A stretch of DNA of 35,610 bases from Ectopseudomonas mendocina (GCF_008041835.1 NZ_VRYE01000126.1:1-35610), one strand, 5' to 3'. Numbered from the stretch's first letter, positions 15,397 to 24,000 are shown. A program made the numbers and translations. The notes: generated by a model from the sequence alone, not told the origin.

Positions 15397-15924
15397 CTAA
15401 ACGTTTGGGTCACGCTTTAACTGCGCCAATACACTGAACGGGTTGGACCGCGATACCTCGTCCTCGCCCGGCTCGGGCTCATCGAGACCGTCCGGCTGCT
15501 GGCAATCACCTGGGGCATGAGCAGGAACGATCGGTAGGGCGAGGAGTAATTCATCCTCGACCAGACCAAGCAGCTCCAGCGGCTCCTCACCCACTTCCAG
15601 CACGTCGTAGCCCTTCGGCAAGGACTGAGTGTTCGCTCCAACCCGAACCACCGCGTATTCACATTCGCTGCGGATGGGTAGCGCGACCAGCTCCAGACAA
15701 CGCTGGCAGACCATTTTGACCTCAACCTCAAGCTCACTGCGGATAACCACAGTTTTCTGCTCGTCACGCGCGAAATGAAATTTCGCCTGCACCGTGCCAG
15801 CCGTTTCGGCAAGCGGGTCGCAGAGACGCTGCAGGCTGGCCAGTTCGAGCTGCCCTTCGAGGGCAGCTTCGCGGTCGGCGAGCTTGCGCGGATCAACGTG
15901 AGGTGGAATCGGCCCATTCAACAT
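15397..15924 (-). CDS. yceD: YceD/DUF177 family protein
   Basis: The 175-residue acidic protein has the family signature VKMVCQRCLELVALPI near residues 69-84, followed by a downstream PAHAPGDCQQ segment. Together these suggest a metal or structural cysteine site. Members are nearly always encoded before rpmF and are linked to 23S rRNA/ribosome accumulation in plants and E. coli. The biochemical role is not settled. The ATG at 15924 (MLNGPIPPHVDPRKLADR) has no ribosome binding site and lies only nine bases after a consensus -10 element. The message appears leaderless or nearly so. Confidence 0.92.
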   Translation of the reverse strand: MLNGPIPPHVDPRKLADREAALEGQLELASLQRLCDPLAETAGTVQAKFHFARDEQKTVVIRSELEVEVKMVCQRCLELVALPIRSECEYAVVRVGANTQSLPKGYDVLEVGEEPLELLGLVEDELLLALPIVPAHAPGDCQQPDGLDEPEPGEDEVSRSNPFSVLAQLKRDPNV

Positions 15925-15933
15925 AGGCGCAGC

Positions 15934-15962
15934 ATTCTAGGGATGCACCCTGCCCCTGTCAA
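15934..15962 (-). promoter_or_regulatory. Strong sigma-70 promoter for yceD-rpmF-plsX-fab
   Basis: On the minus strand TTGACA (15962-15957) and TAGAAT (15939-15934) are 17 bases apart, a near-perfect match. The predicted start is near 15927, two to four bases before the yceD ATG. Confidence 0.85.
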
Positions 15963-16034
15963 AGGAAATTCGGCCTGTTTTCAAATGGCGACGATCAGTA
16001 GAATTTCTCGCCCACCTATATAAAGGAAGAGAAC

Positions 16035-16616
16035 ATGCCCGCGCTGCTGCTCGCCTCCAGCTCACCCTACCGTCGCGAGCTGCTCGGTCGCCTGCAACTG
16101 CCCTTCTCCTGGCAATCACCGAGCATCGATGAAAGCCGACACGAGGACGAATCTGCCACCGACCTGGTCAAGCGCCTGGCCGAAGAAAAAGCCCGTGCCC
16201 TCGCCGACAGCCACCCCGATCATCTGATCATCGGCTCGGATCAGGTCGCCGTACTCGGCGATGGGCAAATACTCGGTAAACCCCACGATCTGGCGAGAGC
16301 CCAGCAACAACTGCGCGCAGCCAGCGGCAGCAGCGTCACCTTCCTCACCGGCCTGGCACTGCTCAACTCGAACACCGGCCAATGCCAGGTCGACTGCGTG
16401 CCATTCACTGTACACTTCCGCTCACTCAGCGACGCACAGATTCTGCGTTACCTGCAACGCGAGCAGCCATTCGATTGCGCCGGCAGCTTCAAGTCAGAAG
16501 GCCTGGGCATCAGCCTGTTCCGCAGCACCGAAGGCGAAGACACCAGCAGCCTGATCGGCCTGCCACTGATTCGCCTGGTGGACATGCTGCTGAACGAGGG
16601 AATCGAAGTCCCTTGA
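16035..16616 (+). CDS. Maf/YceF-type nucleotide pyrophosphatase
   Basis: The product is 193 residues, the usual Maf size. It opens with LLLASSSPYRRELLGRL, the Maf signature, followed by the conserved IIGSDQVAVLG (about 67-77) with the catalytic aspartate, GKPHDLARA, and a C-terminal CAGSFKSEGLGISLF. This last pattern fits the YceF subgroup, which hydrolyses 7-methyl-GTP, better than the dTTP/UTP subgroup. AAGGAAGAG gives a strong ribosome binding site before ATG 16035. It diverges from yceD, and ends at a terminator shared with the facing S49 peptidase gene. Confidence 0.93.
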   Translation: MPALLLASSSPYRRELLGRLQLPFSWQSPSIDESRHEDESATDLVKRLAEEKARALADSHPDHLIIGSDQVAVLGDGQILGKPHDLARAQQQLRAASGSSVTFLTGLALLNSNTGQCQVDCVPFTVHFRSLSDAQILRYLQREQPFDCAGSFKSEGLGISLFRSTEGEDTSSLIGLPLIRLVDMLLNEGIEVP

Positions 16617-16628
16617 GCCCTCAACGAA

Positions 16629-16656
16629 GAAGGCCCGCTCAGCGGGCCTTCCTTTT
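16629..16656. terminator. Bidirectional terminator between yceF-type gene and S49 peptidase gene
   Basis: AAGGCCCGC (16630-16638) pairs with GCGGGCCTT (16642-16650), followed by CCTTTT on the plus strand and preceded by A-rich sequence for the minus strand. It lies between two converging genes. Confidence 0.85.
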
Positions 16657-16661
16657 ACCTG

Positions 16662-17639
16662 TCAGCGCAGCGTCGGCCCCTGAAAGCCCATCCACAACGC
16701 GATTCGATCCGCCACACTGGTACCCAGGCGCTTGGCGAAGCGATCGAATGGCGTATCACGCTGAGTGAAGTCGACCATCTCTTTCTGGCCAATCACCTCG
16801 CGCGCCACATAGCTGGCACTACCCAACGCATCGACCAAACCCAACTGCAGCGCCTGCTCGCCCGACCAGACCAGCCCGGAGAACAACTCGGGATGCTCAT
16901 CCGCTTTGAGACGATCACCGCGCCCCTTTTTCACGCTATCGATGAACTGGCGATGGGTGGTATCGAGCACGGATTTCCAGAAACGAGTTTCTTCTTCCTT
17001 CTGCGGCTGGAACGGATCGAGGAAGGCCTTGTGCTCACCCGAGGTGTACACGCGACGCTCGACACCGAGCTTTTCCATCGCCTCGACAAAACCAAAGCTG
17101 GCCGCAGTCACACCAATGGAGCCAACCAGGCTGGCCTTGTCGGCATAGATCTCATCAGCCGCACTGGCAATGTAGTAGGCACCGGAGGCACCCAGATCAC
17201 TGATTACCGCATAGACCTTGGTCTGCGGATATTCGCCGCGCAAACGACGGATCTCGTCATAGATGTAGCCGGACTGCACCGGGCTGCCGCCCGGGCTATT
17301 GATGCGCAGGATCACACCTTTGGTATTGGCGTCCTCGAAGGCGGCGCGCAGACTGCCCACCACCTTGTCAGCACTGGCCTCTTCACGATCAGCGATCATG
17401 CCGCGAATTTCGATCAGCGCGGTATGCGCCTCAGTGGTCGAGGCTTTTTTCAAATCAAGCACCGGCAACACCAGCGCCAGCGCACCGAACAGATAGATAA
17501 AGGTCAGCAGCTTGAAAAAGATGCCCCAGCGACGCGAGCGACGCTGCTCCTGAACACTGGAAAGCAGTGCCTTCTCCAGCAACTTCCAGCTTTTGGCATC
17601 CTCGCCCGACGAAGACGATGACTTCCACTCATCCGACAT
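16662..17639 (-). CDS. sppA: Signal peptide peptidase SppA-type S49 protease
   Basis: The product is 325 residues from ATG 17639. GTG 17645 is possible but its ribosome binding site would be too close. A Ser-rich cytosolic N terminus is followed by one membrane segment (about 41-61) and a periplasmic S49 domain. The Ser-Lys dyad is Ser152 (LGASGAYYIAS) and Lys204 (SGEHKAFLDPF). The spacing of 52 is the same as Ser147/Lys199 of Bacillus SppA. The oxyanion region INSPGGSP is at about 113-120. It is the short single-domain SppA form rather than the 600-residue E. coli one. Such enzymes degrade leftover signal peptides in the membrane. The start overlaps the HAD phosphatase gene by 11 bases. Confidence 0.92.
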   Translation of the reverse strand: MSDEWKSSSSSGEDAKSWKLLEKALLSSVQEQRRSRRWGIFFKLLTFIYLFGALALVLPVLDLKKASTTEAHTALIEIRGMIADREEASADKVVGSLRAAFEDANTKGVILRINSPGGSPVQSGYIYDEIRRLRGEYPQTKVYAVISDLGASGAYYIASAADEIYADKASLVGSIGVTAASFGFVEAMEKLGVERRVYTSGEHKAFLDPFQPQKEEETRFWKSVLDTTHRQFIDSVKKGRGDRLKADEHPELFSGLVWSGEQALQLGLVDALGSASYVAREVIGQKEMVDFTQRDTPFDRFAKRLGTSVADRIALWMGFQGPTLR

Positions 17640-18324
17640 GCTCACTCACCTCTGCAGGACGCTGCGCATGACGGCCTTCCAGCCATGCACGCAGCTCATT
17701 GAATTCATTGATCGCCAAACGCGGCGAACACTCGCGCAGCACCGACAACGGCTGCGCACCGAAACCCACCGCCACCGCATCCATTCCGGCATTGCGCGCC
17801 ATCAGCAGATCGAAGGTCGAGTCGCCCACCATCAGCGCACGCTCAGGCCGCACCCGGCAGTGCGCAAGAATCTCATGCAGCATCAGGGGATCGGGCTTGC
17901 TTGCCGTCTCGTCAGCGCAACGGGTGATATCGAAGTAATCCAGCCACCCCTTGTCAGCCAGCACGCGATGCAACCCCCTGCGCCCCTTCCCGGTCGCGAC
18001 CGCCAATCGATACCCCTGATCGCGAAAGGCGTCGAGCGACTCGCGCACACCCTCGAACAACGGCGACGGCTCGGTTTCCAGCGCCAGGTACTGCTCACTG
18101 TAGGCGCGCCGGATGGCTTCGATACGCAATGGCTCGTCGAGTTCCGGATAAAGGGTGCGAATCGCCACCCCCAACTCCAGACCGATGATGCCGCGCACCG
18201 CGACATCGGAGCAGCGTGGCACACCCACCACATCGGCAGCGCGGTGCATCGCTTCGACGATACGGCCGATGGAATCCACCAGCGTGCCATCCCAATCGAA
18301 GATCAGCAGTTGATAGTCAGGCAC
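17629..18324 (-). CDS. HAD-IA family phosphatase (phosphoglycolate phosphatase-like)
   Basis: The 231-residue product has the four HAD motifs: DWDGTLVDS (Asp10 nucleophile, Asp12 acid), VATGKGRRG for motif II, a lysine in SKPDPLMLHEIL, and MVGDSTFDLLMARNAG for motif IV. A helical cap fills about residues 15-85, the C1 type of phosphoglycolate phosphatases. The substrate is not certain: homologues in this position (between rluC and sppA) are often annotated only as HAD hydrolases. It overlaps the rluC end by eight bases and the S49 gene start by 11, so the three are one transcription unit. Confidence 0.9.
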   Translation of the reverse strand: MPDYQLLIFDWDGTLVDSIGRIVEAMHRAADVVGVPRCSDVAVRGIIGLELGVAIRTLYPELDEPLRIEAIRRAYSEQYLALETEPSPLFEGVRESLDAFRDQGYRLAVATGKGRRGLHRVLADKGWLDYFDITRCADETASKPDPLMLHEILAHCRVRPERALMVGDSTFDLLMARNAGMDAVAVGFGAQPLSVLRECSPRLAINEFNELRAWLEGRHAQRPAEVSEHVG

Positions 18325-19270
18325 TCAGCCGCTCCAGGGTCTCGGCCCACATCTCGTCCACCGGCGCCTCGAGCTTGAGAACCCCGCCATCGGGCAGCGG
18401 CACATGCAGCTCATAGGCATGCAGAAACAGGCGCTTGCCGCCCAGCTCACGAATCTCGCGAGAGAAGTCGTCATCGCCGTATTTGCTGTCACCGGCGATA
18501 CCATGCCCCGCATACTGGGCGTGCACACGAATCTGGTGGGTGCGCCCGGTGATCGGCCGGGCCTCGACCAGTGTGGCGAACTCACCGAAGCGGCGCAGCA
18601 CGCGAAACACCGTCAGCGCCTCCTTGCCCTCGGGATTGACCTCGACCATGCGCTCGCCGGAACGCAGATTGCTTTTCAGCAGCGGCGCGGCGATCTGCTT
18701 CTTGGCGGTTGCCCAGTGCCCACGGACCAAGGCCATGTAGCGCTTGTCGACGCCGTCACCACGCAACTGCTCATGCAGGTGACGCAACATACTGCGCTTC
18801 TTGGCGATCATCAACAGGCCGGATGTGTCGCGATCGAGGCGATGCACCAACTCCAGATCCTTGGCATCGGGACGCAACTGGCGAAACGCCTCGATCACCC
18901 CGTAATTCAAGCCGCTGCCACCATGCACGGCGATACCGGCCGGCTTGTTCAGCACGATCAGCGCCTTGTCCTCATAAACGATGGCAGCCTCGAGACGCTG
19001 CAAAAGCCCCTGCGCCAGCGGCTCAGGCTCATCGCGCTCGGCCAGGCGCAGCGGCGGCACGCGCACCACATCACCGGCCTGGAGCTTGTATTCGGGCTTG
19101 ATCCGCCCCTTGTTAACCCGCACCTCACCCTTGCGCAAAATGCGGTAAATCAGGGTCTTGGGCACGCCCTTGAGCTGTGTCCGAAGGAAGTTGTCGATGC
19201 GTTGGCCGGCGAATTCCGGTGCAACCTCGATCAGCTGAACGCCGGAGGTTGGAGAGGCAGGAGTAGTCAT
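18317..19270 (-). CDS. rluC: 23S rRNA pseudouridine synthase RluC
   Basis: The product is 317 residues. It has an N-terminal S4 RNA-binding domain (RIDNFLRTQLKGVPKTLIYR, about 24-43, with VRVNKGRIKPEYKL following) and an RluA-type catalytic domain with Asp146 in LVHRLDRDTSG, matching E. coli Asp144. The PITGRTHQIRVH motif also fits. RluC modifies U955, U2504 and U2580 of E. coli 23S rRNA. I place the start at ATG 19270, where homology begins, rather than further upstream in the rne leader. No ribosome binding site precedes it, and a TATGAT -10-like element ends six bases before it, suggesting leaderless translation. It diverges from rne, as in many gammaproteobacteria. Confidence 0.94.
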   Translation of the reverse strand: MTTPASPTSGVQLIEVAPEFAGQRIDNFLRTQLKGVPKTLIYRILRKGEVRVNKGRIKPEYKLQAGDVVRVPPLRLAERDEPEPLAQGLLQRLEAAIVYEDKALIVLNKPAGIAVHGGSGLNYGVIEAFRQLRPDAKDLELVHRLDRDTSGLLMIAKKRSMLRHLHEQLRGDGVDKRYMALVRGHWATAKKQIAAPLLKSNLRSGERMVEVNPEGKEALTVFRVLRRFGEFATLVEARPITGRTHQIRVHAQYAGHGIAGDSKYGDDDFSREIRELGGKRLFLHAYELHVPLPDGGVLKLEAPVDEMWAETLERLSA

Positions 19271-19276
19271 CACGCA

Positions 19277-19303
19277 ATCATAACAATTTTTTATGGAATT
19301 GAA
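19277..19303 (-). promoter_or_regulatory. Possible rluC promoter overlapping the rne promoter
   Basis: On the minus strand TATGAT (19282-19277) lies six bases before the rluC ATG. A weak -35 (TTCAAT, 19303-19298) sits 15 bases upstream and overlaps the rne -35. Transcription would begin on or next to the A of the start codon. Confidence 0.45.
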
Positions 19304-19327
19304 GCACTTAATCATTGCTGCTATAGT
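19299..19327 (+). promoter_or_regulatory. Sigma-70 promoter of rne
   Basis: TTGAAG (19299-19304) and TATAGT (19322-19327) are separated by 17 bases, a good consensus match. The predicted start near 19334 leaves a leader of about 515 bases before rne. Confidence 0.8.
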
Positions 19328-19333
19328 CGCGAA

Positions 19334-19848
19334 CGCCGCCAAAAGCGGCCTGGCTTGCGGATGATCGCCAAACTTGCCATCCCCTGCCCGCGCAAACCTT
19401 TTGGGACGTGAGGCCGTCCGACGAATTCTTCAGCTTAGAAAGGCCACCATTGGCTACGAAGACTTCGGAAATAAAGCCTTGAGTATGAAGCGCGATTCGC
19501 CCGCCGGGCGCTCGCGATAAATGACAACCGCTGCGGAATCCGCGCGCGGCACCCGATTTTCAGCGATACGTGTAGGGTGGAGATGTACAACTGTCGGACT
19601 GCGTAGCACACCGCTTGATCAAAGACGCCTCATCTCGTCCGCTACCGCCAGTTGATTCCTCTTCCTGACTGAGTGCTTTCTGTCACCACAGCAAGCAGGA
19701 GACGTCCGTCGCGACCGCAGCCTGGTATTGGCTGACCGTCGCTCGACAGTGGAACGATTTACGACCGTTTCTGACGCGCCTGACACCGACCCTGAGAGTC
19801 GTGTGTGCCTAACGTGGCTTCCGCTAGCCCGGAACCCATTGGTACCAC
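19334..19848 (+). ncRNA. Long structured rne 5' leader (candidate rne-II-type cis-regulatory RNA)
   Basis: No gene fits in these 515 bases, yet a strong promoter starts them and rne follows. Local structure is visible. CGCGA-TT-CGCCC (19491-19502) pairs with GGGCG-C-TCGCG (19506-19516) in a ten-pair stem with a small internal loop. Several shorter GC stems surround it. In E. coli RNase E limits its own level by cleaving its long leader. A distinct conserved leader structure, reported as the rne-II motif, is known upstream of rne in pseudomonads. I assign this leader to that role by position and length; I cannot fold or align it here. Confidence 0.65.
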
Positions 19849-22800
19849 ATGAAAAGAATGCTCATTAACGCAACTCAGCCCGAAGAGTTGCGTGTCGCCC
19901 TGGTAGATGGCCAAAAACTCTACGATCTGGACATCGAGTCCGGCGCCCGCGAACAGAAAAAGGCCAATATCTACAAAGGCCGCATCACCCGCGTCGAACC
20001 CAGCCTTGAAGCCGCTTTCGTCGATTTCGGTTCCGAACGCCACGGTTTCCTCCCCCTCAAAGAAATCTCCCGCGAATACTTCTCCAAAGCCCCTGAAGGC
20101 GGCCGCGTCAACATCAAGGACGTGCTCAAGGAAGGCCAGGAAGTCATCGTCCAGGTCGAGAAGGAAGAACGCGGCAACAAGGGCGCAGCCCTGACCACCT
20201 TCATCAGCCTCGCCGGTCGTTACCTGGTACTGATGCCGAACAATCCACGTGCTGGTGGCATCAGCCGCCGCATCGAAGGCGAAGAGCGCAACGAACTGCG
20301 CGAAGCGCTGAACGGCCTCAACGCACCGGCCGACATGGGCCTGATCGTGCGCACTGCCGGTCTCGGTCGCAGCAGCGAAGAAATGCAGTGGGACCTCGAC
20401 TACCTGCTGCAACTGTGGAGCGCCATCAAGGAAGCTTCCACCAGCCGCCCTGCCCCGTTCCTGATCTACCAGGAATCCAACGTCATCATCCGCGCCATCC
20501 GCGACTACCTGCGCCAGGACATCGGCGAAGTGCTGGTCGACAGCGTCGAAGCCCAGGAAGAAGCTCTGAGCTTCATCCAGCAGGTGATGCCGCAGTACGC
20601 CAGCAAGATCAAGCTGTACGAAGACAGCGTGCCGCTGTTCAACCGCTTCCAGATCGAAAGCCAGATCGAAACCGCCTTCCAGCGCGAAGTGAAGCTGCCG
20701 TCCGGCGGTTCCATCGTCATCGACCCGACCGAAGCCCTGGTATCCATCGACATCAACTCGGCGCGCGCCACCAAAGGCAGCGACATCGAGGAAACCGCGC
20801 TGCAGACCAACCTGGAAGCGGCCGAAGAAATCGCCCGCCAACTGCGCCTGCGTGACATCGGCGGCCTGATCGTCATCGACTTCATCGACATGACCCCGGC
20901 GAAGAACCAGCGTGCCGTGGAAGAGAAGATGCGTGAAGCCCTGGAAGCTGACCGCGCCCGCGTCCAGGTCGGCCGTATCTCGCGCTTCGGTCTGCTGGAA
21001 ATGTCCCGTCAGCGCCTGCGTCCGTCGCTGGGCGAGACCAGCGGCATCGTCTGCCCGCGCTGCAACGGCCAAGGCATCATCCGCGACGTCGAATCCCTGT
21101 CGTTGGCCATCCTGCGCCTGATCGAAGAAGAAGCGCTGAAGGATCGCACCGCCGAAGTCCGCGCCCAGGTGCCGATCCCGGTCGCCGCCTTCCTGCTCAA
21201 CGAGAAGCGCAACTCGATCACCAAGATCGAACTGCGCACCCGTTCGCGCATCGTCATCCTGCCCAACGATCACTTGGAAACCCCGCATTTCGAAGTGCAG
21301 CGCCTGCGTGACGACAGCCCGGAAGCGCTGAGCGGCCAGAGCAGCTACGAAATCGCTGCCACCGCAGAACACGAAGAAGCGACTGCGCATCCAAGTGCCG
21401 CCACGCGCACCCTGGTTCGCCAGGAAGCCGCGATCAAGGCCGCACCGCGCAGCAGCGCTCCGGTCGCTGCCGAGCCACAACCGGCTCCGCTGGCACCGAG
21501 CAAGGCACCCGAGCCAAGCCTGTTCAAAGGCCTGGTGAAGTCGCTGGTCAGCCTGTTCGCCGGCAAGGAAGAAGAAGCCAAGCCCGCAGTCGTCGAGAAG
21601 AAAAGCAACGAGCGTCCGCCGCGTGAAGAACGCCGCAACGGTCGTCAGCAGAGCCGCAACCGCGGCGGTCGTCGCGATGAAGAACGCAAGCCACGCGAAG
21701 AACGCGCCCCGCGTGAAGAGCGTCAGGCCCGCGAGCCACGCGAAGAGCGCCAACCACGTGAAGAGCGTGCCCCGCGTGAAGGCCAGGAAAACCGCCGCGA
21801 GCGCAAGCCGCGCGAAGAGCGTGCCCCGCGTGAAGAGCGCGTACGCGAACTGCGTGAGCCGCTGGACGCTGCCGGCAGCGAACAACGCGAAGAGCGTGCC
21901 GAGCGCCAGCCCCGCGCCGAGCGTCAGGAGCGTCAGCGTCCTCCGCGCGAAGAGCGCCAGCCGCGCGCCGAACAGGCCGAAGCTGTGCAGGACGAAGCGC
22001 TGCCGAACGAGGAGCAGCAGCAGGACGACGAGCAGGACAACAACGACGGCGAGCGTCCGCGTCGTCGTTCGCGCGGCCAGCGTCGCCGCAGCAATCGTCG
22101 CGAGCGTCAGCGTGATGCCGATGGCAACCTGATCGAAAGCGCCGAGAACAGCGAAGCTGCCGGTCAAGAAGCACAAACGGCTGTCACCGCTGCGGTAGCC
22201 TCTGCTGCCACCGTGGTTGCTGAAAGCGTTGAAAACAGCGAAACCGTTGCCAGCGAAGCGGCGGTCGTCGAAGCTCCGACCACTCAGGCTGAAGAAGCCC
22301 CTGCTGTTCAGTCGGTCGACGTACAGGCAGAGCCTGTCGTAAGCGCGGCAGTCGAAAGCGCTCCGGTCGTGGAGAATGTGACGCAAGCAGAACCTGCCGC
22401 CGCAGTCGAAGCGCCGGTTGTCGCTGAGGCCCCAGTCGCCGAGCCTGCTGTTCAAGCAGAACCGGTTGCTGAAGTCGCCGAGCAGCCAGCTCCGGCTGCG
22501 GTCGAACAAGCACCTGCTCCGGCACCGGTCCCAGCCAATGCCACTGGCCGTGCGCCGAACGACCCGCGCGAAGTGCGTCGTCGCCAGCGTGAAGCCGAGC
22601 GCCTGGCCCGCGAAGCAGCACAGGCTGCCGCTGCAGCCCCGGCTGTAGAAGCTGCGCCAGTAGTCGAGGCCGCTCTGGTCGCTGAAGCAAGCGCCCCGGT
22701 AGAAGCCGAAGCTGCTGCAGTCGAAACAGCCCCTGTAGTCGAGCCGGTCGCTGAAGCCGAAGCTACCCCTGTCGTCAGCGAGCAAAATGTGAGCGCAGCG

Positions 22801-22866
22801 GTAGAGCACGCGCAGCCGGAAGAAGAAACGCAAGCCGACAAGGAAGAGGTCAAGCCTCAGGCTTGA
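19849..22866 (+). CDS. rne: Ribonuclease E
   Basis: The product is 1005 residues. The catalytic half begins MKRMLINATQPEELRVAL, nearly as in E. coli, with an S1 RNA-binding domain (about 37-119), the 5'-monophosphate sensor GLIVRTAGLGRS (about 164-175), and catalytic Asp301 (VSIDINSARATKG) and Asp344 (LIVIDFIDM). The Zn-link Cys402-x2-Cys405 (CPRCNGQG) joins the tetramer. After about residue 530 the protein is low-complexity: an arginine/glutamate-rich block of many PREER-type repeats (about 580-760) for RNA binding, then an Ala/Val/Glu/Pro-rich tail with the conserved PNDPREVRRRQREAERLARE near residues 905-924. This tail scaffolds the RNA degradosome; partner sites cannot be pinned by eye. 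It begins mRNA decay and matures rRNA and tRNA. It has its own terminator. Confidence 0.98.
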   Translation: MKRMLINATQPEELRVALVDGQKLYDLDIESGAREQKKANIYKGRITRVEPSLEAAFVDFGSERHGFLPLKEISREYFSKAPEGGRVNIKDVLKEGQEVIVQVEKEERGNKGAALTTFISLAGRYLVLMPNNPRAGGISRRIEGEERNELREALNGLNAPADMGLIVRTAGLGRSSEEMQWDLDYLLQLWSAIKEASTSRPAPFLIYQESNVIIRAIRDYLRQDIGEVLVDSVEAQEEALSFIQQVMPQYASKIKLYEDSVPLFNRFQIESQIETAFQREVKLPSGGSIVIDPTEALVSIDINSARATKGSDIEETALQTNLEAAEEIARQLRLRDIGGLIVIDFIDMTPAKNQRAVEEKMREALEADRARVQVGRISRFGLLEMSRQRLRPSLGETSGIVCPRCNGQGIIRDVESLSLAILRLIEEEALKDRTAEVRAQVPIPVAAFLLNEKRNSITKIELRTRSRIVILPNDHLETPHFEVQRLRDDSPEALSGQSSYEIAATAEHEEATAHPSAATRTLVRQEAAIKAAPRSSAPVAAEPQPAPLAPSKAPEPSLFKGLVKSLVSLFAGKEEEAKPAVVEKKSNERPPREERRNGRQQSRNRGGRRDEERKPREERAPREERQAREPREERQPREERAPREGQENRRERKPREERAPREERVRELREPLDAAGSEQREERAERQPRAERQERQRPPREERQPRAEQAEAVQDEALPNEEQQQDDEQDNNDGERPRRRSRGQRRRSNRRERQRDADGNLIESAENSEAAGQEAQTAVTAAVASAATVVAESVENSETVASEAAVVEAPTTQAEEAPAVQSVDVQAEPVVSAAVESAPVVENVTQAEPAAAVEAPVVAEAPVAEPAVQAEPVAEVAEQPAPAAVEQAPAPAPVPANATGRAPNDPREVRRRQREAERLAREAAQAAAAAPAVEAAPVVEAALVAEASAPVEAEAAAVETAPVVEPVAEAEATPVVSEQNVSAAVEHAQPEEETQADKEEVKPQA

Positions 22867-22882
22867 TCCTTCTGGAGGTACG

Positions 22883-22912
22883 AAAAAGGGGATGCCTAGG
22901 CATCCCCTTTTT
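22883..22912 (+). terminator. Intrinsic terminator of rne
   Basis: AAAAAGGGGATGCC (22883-22896) pairs with GGCATCCCCTTTTT (22899-22912), a perfect inverted repeat ending in five Ts, 17 bases after the rne stop. The A-run on the left makes it potentially active for the facing murB transcript too. Confidence 0.92.
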
Positions 22913-22938
22913 CATGTCCGCATATCCCGTTTCAGATG

Positions 22939-22960
22939 CGTAGCCCGGATGCAATCCGGG
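22939..22960. repeat. REP-like repeat, single copy
   Basis: The unit CGTAGCCCGG ATGCAATCCG GG folds as CCCGGAT-GCA-ATCCGGG. It differs by one base from the copy at 5461-5482. It sits between the converging rne and murB genes, the usual place for such repeats. Confidence 0.75.
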
Positions 22961-22980
22961 ACAGCACCAAGGCGGTCAAA

Positions 22981-24000
22981 TCAAAGCACGTTGGGCTCGA
23001 TCTCCAGCTCGACAGCGAAGCGCTCGAACACATCGGCCTGGATACGCTGCGCCAGCTGCAGCAGTTGCGCCCCCGTGGCCTTGCCATAATTGACCAGCAC
23101 CAGCGCCTGAAGGCGATGCACGCCGGCATCGCCCTCGCGCGCGCCCTTCCACCCTGCCCGCTCGATCAGCCAACCGGCCGCCAGCTTGACCAAGCCAGCG
23201 CCAGCCGGATAACTGACCAGGTCGACATGCTCGGCACGGATGCGCTCAGCCTGCTCGAACGGCACCACCGGGTTCTTGAAGAAACTACCGGCGTTGCCCA
23301 GTTCGGCGGGATTCGGCAACTTTTCGCTGCGAATGGCGCAGATCGCTCGGCTGACATCGGTGGCAGTCGGCACTTCGACACCCATCTCAGCAAGGCGCTG
23401 GCGCACCGGGCCGTAGTCAAGACGCAGCGCAGCCAGACGGCTCAAGTGGAAACGCACACGCAGGATCAGCCAGCGCCCGGCTTCGCGCTTGAACAGGCTG
23501 TCGCGGTAAGCGAAAGCGCATTCCTCCAGGCCGAAGTCTCGTAATTCGCCGCTGTGCCGATCCAGGGCGGTCAGGCCGGCGAACAGATCCTTGATCTCCA
23601 CGCCATAGGCGCCGATGTTCTGCATCGGCGCAGCGCCGACGGTGCCGGGGATCAGGCTGAGGTTTTCCAGACCATTGAGCCCCTGCGCCAGGCTCCACTG
23701 CACGAAGGGATGCCAGGGCTCGCCAGCTTCGGCTTCCACCAGTATCCGCTCACCGTCGTCTTCGAGGATGCGAATGCCACGGCTGGCCATGCGCAGCACC
23801 AGTGCCTCGATATCGCGGGTCAGCAACAGGTTGCTGCCACCACCGATCACCAGCAGCGGCAAGCCCTGCTGCTCAGCCAGACGCAGTGCCTCGCGCACCT
23901 CGACGTCGTTGTGGGCTTCGGCGAATAGCCGGGCGCGCACGTCGACGCCAAAGCTGTTGAAGGCCTTGAGCGACACATGACGTTGCAGATTCAGGCTCAC
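22981..24000 (-). CDS. murB: UDP-N-acetylenolpyruvoylglucosamine reductase
   Basis: The product is 339 residues, the longer type I MurB form found in E. coli. The FAD domain shows VIGGGSNLLLT (51-61) and SLIPGTVGAAPMQNIGAYG (115-133). The catalytic Arg166 is in AYRDSLFK and the proton donor Ser239 in LGNAGSFFKNPVVP. It reduces UDP-GlcNAc-enolpyruvate to UDP-MurNAc for peptidoglycan synthesis. The GTG start at 24000 overlaps the phosphatase stop in GTGA, with AAGGGG ahead of it. It is the last gene of the series starting at comEC. Confidence 0.96.
   Translation of the reverse strand: MSLNLQRHVSLKAFNSFGVDVRARLFAEAHNDVEVREALRLAEQQGLPLLVIGGGSNLLLTRDIEALVLRMASRGIRILEDDGERILVEAEAGEPWHPFVQWSLAQGLNGLENLSLIPGTVGAAPMQNIGAYGVEIKDLFAGLTALDRHSGELRDFGLEECAFAYRDSLFKREAGRWLILRVRFHLSRLAALRLDYGPVRQRLAEMGVEVPTATDVSRAICAIRSEKLPNPAELGNAGSFFKNPVVPFEQAERIRAEHVDLVSYPAGAGLVKLAAGWLIERAGWKGAREGDAGVHRLQALVLVNYGKATGAQLLQLAQRIQADVFERFAVELEIEPNVL

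Noticed and set aside
21600..22100. Tandem repeat array in the rne C-terminal region as a possible CRISPR or satellite
   Set aside because: The repeats are in frame with rne and encode the Arg/Glu-rich RNA-binding segment; there are no equal spacers and no cas genes.
19759..22833. A 1024-codon open frame antisense to rne
   Set aside because: It mirrors the repetitive, GC-rich rne coding sequence. Its product is Phe-, Gly- and Arg-rich without domains, and it has no start signals.
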